DNA from: Nepenthes gracilis
Taxonomy: Eukaryota; Streptophyta; Magnoliopsida; Caryophyllales; Nepenthaceae
Reading direction: 5' to 3'
Assembly: GCA_033239525.1 (NCBI GenBank)
Contig: BSYO01000014.1
Location: 3,423,351-3,487,350 of the forward strand
Length of the DNA stretch: 64,000 nt
Position numbers and translations under genes: made by a program. Each line of letters starts with the position of its first letter. Position 1 is the stretch's first letter. Below the pieces are notes generated by a model that searched no databases, was not told the DNA's origin, and saw nothing but the letters and a program-made list of their open reading frames with translations. Positions 59,015 to 64,000 of this stretch are shown piece by piece.

Positions 59015-60166
59015 TGAAAAAAATACTTTTTGTGCTAACGTGAACAATCAAGTTTCAACCCCGTTAAAAGTATAGCGGAAGCAATATATATAAATATCCG
59101 ATACACGTAAATGATATTTAGTACTAGATGCTAACGAGATAACAAACATGCACAATATAAACAACTATGAGCAATAATGATAAAGACACGATTTTTGGTG
59201 ACGAAATAAAAACTCGATACCCACGGTAATTGAGAAAAACACTCCGGGCTTCAACGGCCAGGGAAGCAATGCACTATAAAAATCAACTTATAGACCGGGT
59301 GGAAACGACGTGCTAACCTAGCCGACTTACTCCCGTCACGTGATCCCTACCAAGAAACTCCTTGGATTTGCCCGCGGCAACGGAACCGGACACCTTCCGG
59401 TCTTCATGTCAATCTTCCCTCGAACCACTTGAATTGCCGATCACGATCAAGTCTCCTTCTTCACGAACCAACGTCTCCAAACGAAGGTAGAAGGCAATGT
59501 TTCAATGGTGAAAGAAAGTTGGTGAGAAAACTTATATGAGCATGAAGAGCAATCTTATAATGTTAAGTTTTCTCAAGAGAAGTAGGAACAATGGAGCATT
59601 AGAAGTTTTCTTCTCCAAGGAGGCACGAAAATATTCAGTCAAATGGTGATTAGGGTTTCAAAAACTTAAGCCTAGTATTTATAGAGGGCTCCAAAGTTTC
59701 ATTTAAAAATTTGCCCGTTGGACCGGCGCTGAGCACAGCTCGAGCGCGCGGTGGGCTCACGGAGGGTTTCCAGAGAAACCCTACGGGCGCTCCAGCGGGT
59801 AGCGAGCGCTAGGCGAGCCAGATACACACTGAATTTTCAGCTCGAGTGGCTAGCGAGCGCCAGGCGAGCCAGGTACACACTTGATTTTCGGCTCGAGCTG
59901 CTAACGAGCTCCAGGCGAGTTGGGTACACTCTGGATTTTCGGCTCGAGCGGGTAGCGAGCGCAAGGCGAGCTGGGTACACTCTGGATTTTCGGCTCGAGC
60001 GGGTATCGAGGTCCAGGCAAGCGCGGGGGCTTCGGACGGCTCGAGCGACTAGACGGCGGAACGGACAGAACGGATTTTAACCCGACAACTCACAACCCAC
60101 AACCCAACATCGATATAATAATACATATGGTCACGGAATATGCCAATTAGACAAATATCTCTAACA
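59015..60166 (-). mobile_element. 1152-bp solo LTR, third nesting level
   Basis: On the minus strand it runs from TGTTAGAGATATTTG (60166) to GTATTTTTTTCA (59015), flanked by ATTAT on both sides (59010-59014 and 60167-60171), inside an ATT microsatellite of the host LTR. A minus-strand TATA box (CTCTATAAATACT) is near 59672-59684. A fragment of the same LTR is at 10207-10280. Confidence 0.75.
59795..60040. repeat. 51-bp tandem repeat, about 4.5 units, inside the LTR
   Basis: Units follow GCTCGAG..G.TA.CGAG, then AGGCGAG, then TACAC and TGGATTTTCG. Because 51 is 17 codons, the plus strand is open for 109 codons with a 17-residue repeat (core ASARRAGYTLDF), which mimics a repeat protein. It lies within an LTR upstream of the minus-strand TATA box and is not a gene. 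Confidence 0.85.
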
Positions 60167-60208
<42 letters not shown>

Positions 60209-60300
60209 GTTATTGTTATTATTATTGTTATAGTTATTGTTATTATTATTGTTGTTATTGTTATTATTATTATTATTATTATTATTGTTATTGTTGTTAT
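60167..60300. repeat. Imperfect (TTA)n/(TTG)n microsatellite
   Basis: A long ATT/GTT run within the reversed LTR, the continuation of the ATT run at 58998-59014 split by the solo LTR. Confidence 0.85.
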
Positions 60301-61680
60301 TACTTAAATATTAATCAATTATTTATCTAATCAACCTTATAATAACACTTAGAATTTTAATATTAATTTCTAATATTTTGACCCATCTTTAAATTTTGAT
60401 TTAATAAATTTTAATATACTAAAATTCATACAATTCAAATATATGATGGTTCACTTGATTAATTAGATTTATAATTAAGCTAATTCAATCAAATATATTA
60501 ATTATTTTAAACTAAATTAAATTATCAAAATACACAAATTCAAACTATTAATTCAAATTAATTGCTTAATTATCTAAGCCAAATCTAATAGCTCAAATAC
60601 TCTAGGCCCATATTTTAAACCCAATTATAAGATTCTAAATCCAAATTAATTATTAAAATAATTAAATAGTTATTAATATTAGTTAGATATTTTACTTTAA
60701 TAAAAAAATATTCGAAGTGTTACATCTCAGTCGGGCACACCTTCCAGCCGCCCCTTAGTCTGGAGTTGCCATCCTTCGAGGAGATCTACTCTCCATCTAG
60801 GAACCCCCTGTCCTGGAGTCACAAGTCCTTTATCCTAGAGCTAGGACCACTCCGCCTCGGAACTAAAAGCCCTCCATTTCGGAGTTAAGAGCCCTCCACC
60901 TGAAAGCCTGGAACCCTTTGTTGCGGAGGCCGGAGCACAACATCCAAAAGTCAGCCATTCGTCCCGGAGTCAAGGGCACATCGTCCAAGAGTTAGCTCTT
61001 TGTTCTGGAGCAAGGAGCACTCCGTCCAACAAGGGGCTAGCCCTCCTTTTAGGGGACCATCTAGAGTGTCCACCCCCCATCCTGGAGCTTATCCTTGTGT
61101 CTCCATGACGCTTCTCAGTCGGACGCATCTCCAAAATGTCCATCGATTGAGCTCACCTCCTAGTCGCTCCTCTGCCGAAGCTCCTCTAAGTCGTTCCTCT
61201 TCCAGGCACACTTCCAAAACACCTCTCAATGGGCACACCTCCAGGACGCCCTCTGTGAGCGTGCCTCCAGGACGCCTACAACCGGGTGTACCTCCTAACT
61301 GCTTCTCAATGGGAGCATCTCAAATGCGCCCCTCAATCAGGCGCATTTTCAAGTCGCCCATTTGTCGGGTGTATTTCCAAACTGTCTCTCAGTGAGCGTA
61401 TTTCTAAGTTACCCCTCAATTGGCATATCTAAACGTTCAATCCATCACTGTATGCATTTATGCATTCCTAACATCTATTTTTTGGGAAAGATTTTTAATT
61501 TAAGCGTCGCAGGATATATGGTGGAAGCAATTTCTATCTTTCTCTGACCTCTCATTTTTAATTGTGGTGTGCAAGATCCAGGTTCAAAGTCATCGTCCCA
61601 AACCCACTTCAATTCGGCCTGACGAGAAAGGTCAAGTTGATTTCTGACCCCAACAATTACCCATATCTAGGGGTGCATCA

Positions 61681-63436
61681 ATATTAAATTATAAATAATT
61701 ATATATAATATTTTTTATAACTTTTAACAACATTAATACCTATTAAATATTTAAAATAATAATAATTTTTTAAATAATTATTCAAATATTTTTTAATTTT
61801 AAATATCCTTTTTTTTTTGGGGGATAAATAAAAGAAGAGAAAAAGAAGTGCAACATAGGGATTTTTTAGGAGGTCATTCATTTTATTATTATTTTTATTC
61901 AAATACGTTTAACTTTAGAATTCTGGTAAAATCTAATCTTTTAACTTTAAATCTTATCAGGTATATATTTTTGTTTCCTTTTAGGTCACTATACCTAAGT
62001 GGGGACAAATTTTTAATTGGTGGGTACGAAATGGAACTAAACCTTTGACCAAAATAATAATTCCCCTTAATATTTTCCAGCTATTGAAAAATAATTATTC
62101 ACCGGAGAAGACAAAAGAAATTAAAATTGAAAATTAAGAGTACCGCGGGGGATTGAGGGGGCGTCCTTCTTCCCTGTGGAGAAGGACCGTCATTCTCTTA
62201 ATTTGGGCCGTCGGATGTAAAATCTGACGGTTACGTATTTTGGATGATTAAATTTAAAATCGAATGTCCCACATTATGTTATCCATTCAAAACGTGTGGG
62301 ACGTCAGATTTTATATCCGACGGTTTAGATAAGGAGAAGGACGGTCCTTCTCCACAAGGGAGAATGACGCCCCCCGGATCCGTATGGCGGGTACCTCAGG
62401 TAACAAATTCGAAGTCGACTAATTGATTGCAAATTCCTTCACGAATTTTTCAACTAAAGGACTATAAGGGTTGGTCTCGTTGACTGTGGTTAATTTTTTA
62501 AACTGATAAAAGATAAATTTTAAGATATATATTTTTTTTATAAGAGATATAAAATATTATTTCTAAATAATTTAATTAATTATTTTTTAAATAAATTATT
62601 ATAATTTAATTTTTTTAAAAAAAAAATTAATTATTTTAAAATAATTAAATTATAATTATTTACTTAAAAATAAAGTATCAATATAAAGAAATCCAGACTC
62701 CTCTATATTTTAATGAGATGGCCCTCTTGTTTGAATTTGGGAGATTATATTTTTTTAATTTTAATTATTTATTTAAAAATAAATAATTATAATTTAATTT
62801 TTTTAAAAAAAACTAAAAAAAAATTAAGCTACCAATTTAAAGCCCACAAGTTCAGATAAAAGTTGGTGCAGCGCCTCTCATCATGGAGTTATATTCATCC
62901 AATGCTGGTGATCTAACGGCTGACGTTTGTCCCATCAAGTCTATGCATAAGAATTGGCGACGGCGTGCCGTGGGGCAGAATAATATTTTCTTAGGATTTG
63001 AAAAGCTAAAGATATTTATTTATTGATATTATAATTATTTTGTAATAAGAAGTTATAATTTAAATAATTTTTATAAATTAAAAATAATTATATTATAGTT
63101 ATTTATTTAAAATTAAATAATTAATATCTTAAAAGAATAAATTCGTCCGTCTCAGTCATTTGGACTCTGATGAAGTGGAGCACTCAGAGTCTGAACGTCA
63201 TGCATGACGTGTCCTCTCGCGTGGCTCCACGCGTAAGTGTCCGTCCGTGTTTTTAATTGTTTTATAACATTGTATATTTTTTATTAATAAAAATAAAAAT
63301 TTTATTCTTTTTTATTATCAATATAATAATTATTTTTATATTTTTAATATAAAATAATTATTTTTTAAAAAATAAATATTTTTCTAATTTAAAAAATAAA
63401 ACTATAATTTTTTATATTATTTATTTATTATTAATT
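61681..63436. repeat. Block C intergenic DNA, downstream part
   Basis: It aligns in order with blocks A and B: 'aggtcactatacctaa' (61984), 'gatggccctcttg' (62717), 'ggtgatctaacggctgacg' (62908) and 'gtccgtctcagtc...gacgtgtcctctcgcg' (63147-63220). It has a private MITE-like insertion at 62143-62390. No gene is seen. Confidence 0.8.
62143..62390. mobile_element. MITE with ~80-bp terminal inverted repeats
   Basis: The left arm GGGGGCGTCCTTCTTCC, then GTGGAGAAGGACCGTC and CCGTCGGATGTAAAATCTGAC, is mirrored by the right arm (62306-62375). The centre contains a second, shorter symmetry ('gtcccacatt' against 'acgtgtgggac'). Blocks A and B lack it at the same place ('gagagtac..acctca'), and GTAC occurs on both sides, a possible target duplication. 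No coding capacity. Confidence 0.75.
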
Positions 63437-64000
63437 GGTCCTGGACCCAAGGCCCAAAAGATCACAGGAGAAGGCTGGCCCAAAAGGCCCACAAGCCAAA
63501 TCAGGCCCAAGTAACTAACCCATTTTCGAGTACCTGAAGAATCAGGTTATGCGACAAAGACGTTGGCAATCCGAGTGGACGCTGTGACCTATTGAAGGAC
63601 AAGGACCGCCAGAAAAGCTAAAATGGCCAGGATGCCAACTCAGATGACTTGCACGATGTACGCTGCCACGAGTGACCAACGACTTCTGACGCGCCGTACC
63701 TGCAGGCCATGCCCCCCTGAGCGCCGTATCTGCAGACTGTGATAGGTGTCCCTGTCACAGCCGCACCTACAGTAGTGGCGATGGTAGCAGGCAGCCCTGA
63801 CACGCCAGCGCCACGTGTCGCCTCCCTTACGGCATCACATTCCTTATAAATACCACATTTCAGCTACGAAGGAAGGATCTCGATTCTGAATCGATCTGGT
63901 CACGCTTGAGCAATAGAATCCTCAAGAGAAAAACTAAGGCAAAGAGTAGGGAGTGAAAGAGGAAATCTGTTGTGATACTCTGAGAGAGCGAACAGCTTCT
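63437..64000 (+). mobile_element. LTR-like element cut by the right window edge
   Basis: Block C stops abruptly at about 63436. The following sequence begins TGGTCCTGGACCC, is much richer in G+C, has a TATA box (CCTTATAAATACC) near 63840-63852 and a leader-like stretch to the edge. This is the layout of the other LTRs in the window. The other end is not visible. Confidence 0.55.

Larger units (their letters stand above)
58466..60724 (-). mobile_element. Reversed TGTAACA-type LTR, truncated, nested
   Basis: Read on the minus strand it starts TGTAACACTTCGAATATTT at 60724 and matches the first ~430 bases of the solo LTR at 11522. The purine tract and leader-like part (58570-59000) match the layout of that family. 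The left end near 58466 has no LTR end motif and no target duplication, so the 3' part of this LTR is lost. Confidence 0.7.
57653..61680 (+). mobile_element. Solo LTR of the TGAT...ATCA family, carrying nested insertions
   Basis: The element starts TGATTGGTCTAAC and ends GGGGTGCATCA, with ATATT on both sides (57648-57652 and 61681-61685). Its own sequence (57653 to about 58465 and 60725-61680, roughly 1.8 kb) is filled with short diverged repeats of the kind 'ctccatcc..ggagc'. A reversed LTR and a further LTR inside it make up the rest. Blocks A and B lack this insertion at the equivalent site. Confidence 0.8.

Noticed and set aside
59751..60080. 109-codon frame with a 17-residue repeat
   Set aside because: It is the translation of a 51-bp tandem array inside a solo LTR; no start context or homology.

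Overview
This window is nuclear DNA from a flowering plant, most likely a eudicot. The evidence is intron-bearing genes, plant-type U1 snRNA promoters (upstream sequence element plus TATA box), a plant serine acetyltransferase, and very AT-rich intergenic DNA packed with plant LTR-retrotransposon remains. There is no operon structure and no bacterial or phage signal. Only a few genes look real: a complete serine acetyltransferase gene (55989-56987, minus), the first 125 codons of a close paralogue (1-375, minus, cut by the window edge), two U1 snRNA genes (29050-29211 and 49209-49370, plus), and a short intron-containing gene for a plastid DnaJ-like zinc-finger protein (24243-25990, plus). A frameshifted exon pair of an unidentified gene lies at 17365-18057.

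The layout is best read as a decayed tandem array. Three diverged copies of one intergenic block can be aligned: A (1-4504), B (37455 to about 42290) and C (55989-63436). A and C also share the serine acetyltransferase promoter and coding start. A second block carrying the U1 gene is present twice (about 27075-30394 and 47185-52430), each time to the left of block B or C. The simplest model is an ancestral unit [U1 snRNA - serine acetyltransferase - AT-rich flank] present at least three times. The middle unit lost its acetyltransferase, and the U1 of the first unit would lie left of position 1.

The rest is mobile DNA, mostly solo LTRs with readable 5-bp target duplications: 1057-2084, 11522-14526, 22302-23194, 37683-39110, 39944-40881, 43534-44495, 44759-46944, 57653-61680 and, reversed, 59015-60166. 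Further LTRs without a clean duplication sit at 42296-42942, 49647-50582 and 51370-52187. Where the same site can be read in another block copy the LTR is absent, so these insertions are younger than the block duplications. Larger pieces are: half of a reversed Ty3/gypsy element of the Tat type with an opposite-strand extra ORF and a broken integrase (4505-10206); the 3' end of a second such element facing the other way (10281-14738); a chromovirus-type pol end (18826-19226); a Copia gag remnant (21178-22296); a 5'-truncated LINE inside an LTR (30593-34725); and a non-autonomous Copia-like LTR pair (52966-55675).

I did not find a wholly new molecular system. The most notable points are the repeated U1/serine acetyltransferase unit, substitutions in the U1-70K-binding loop of both U1 copies, the lost middle acetyltransferase at a chimeric LTR junction, and extra opposite-strand retroelement ORFs that appear to carry their own promoter, intron and poly(A) signal.
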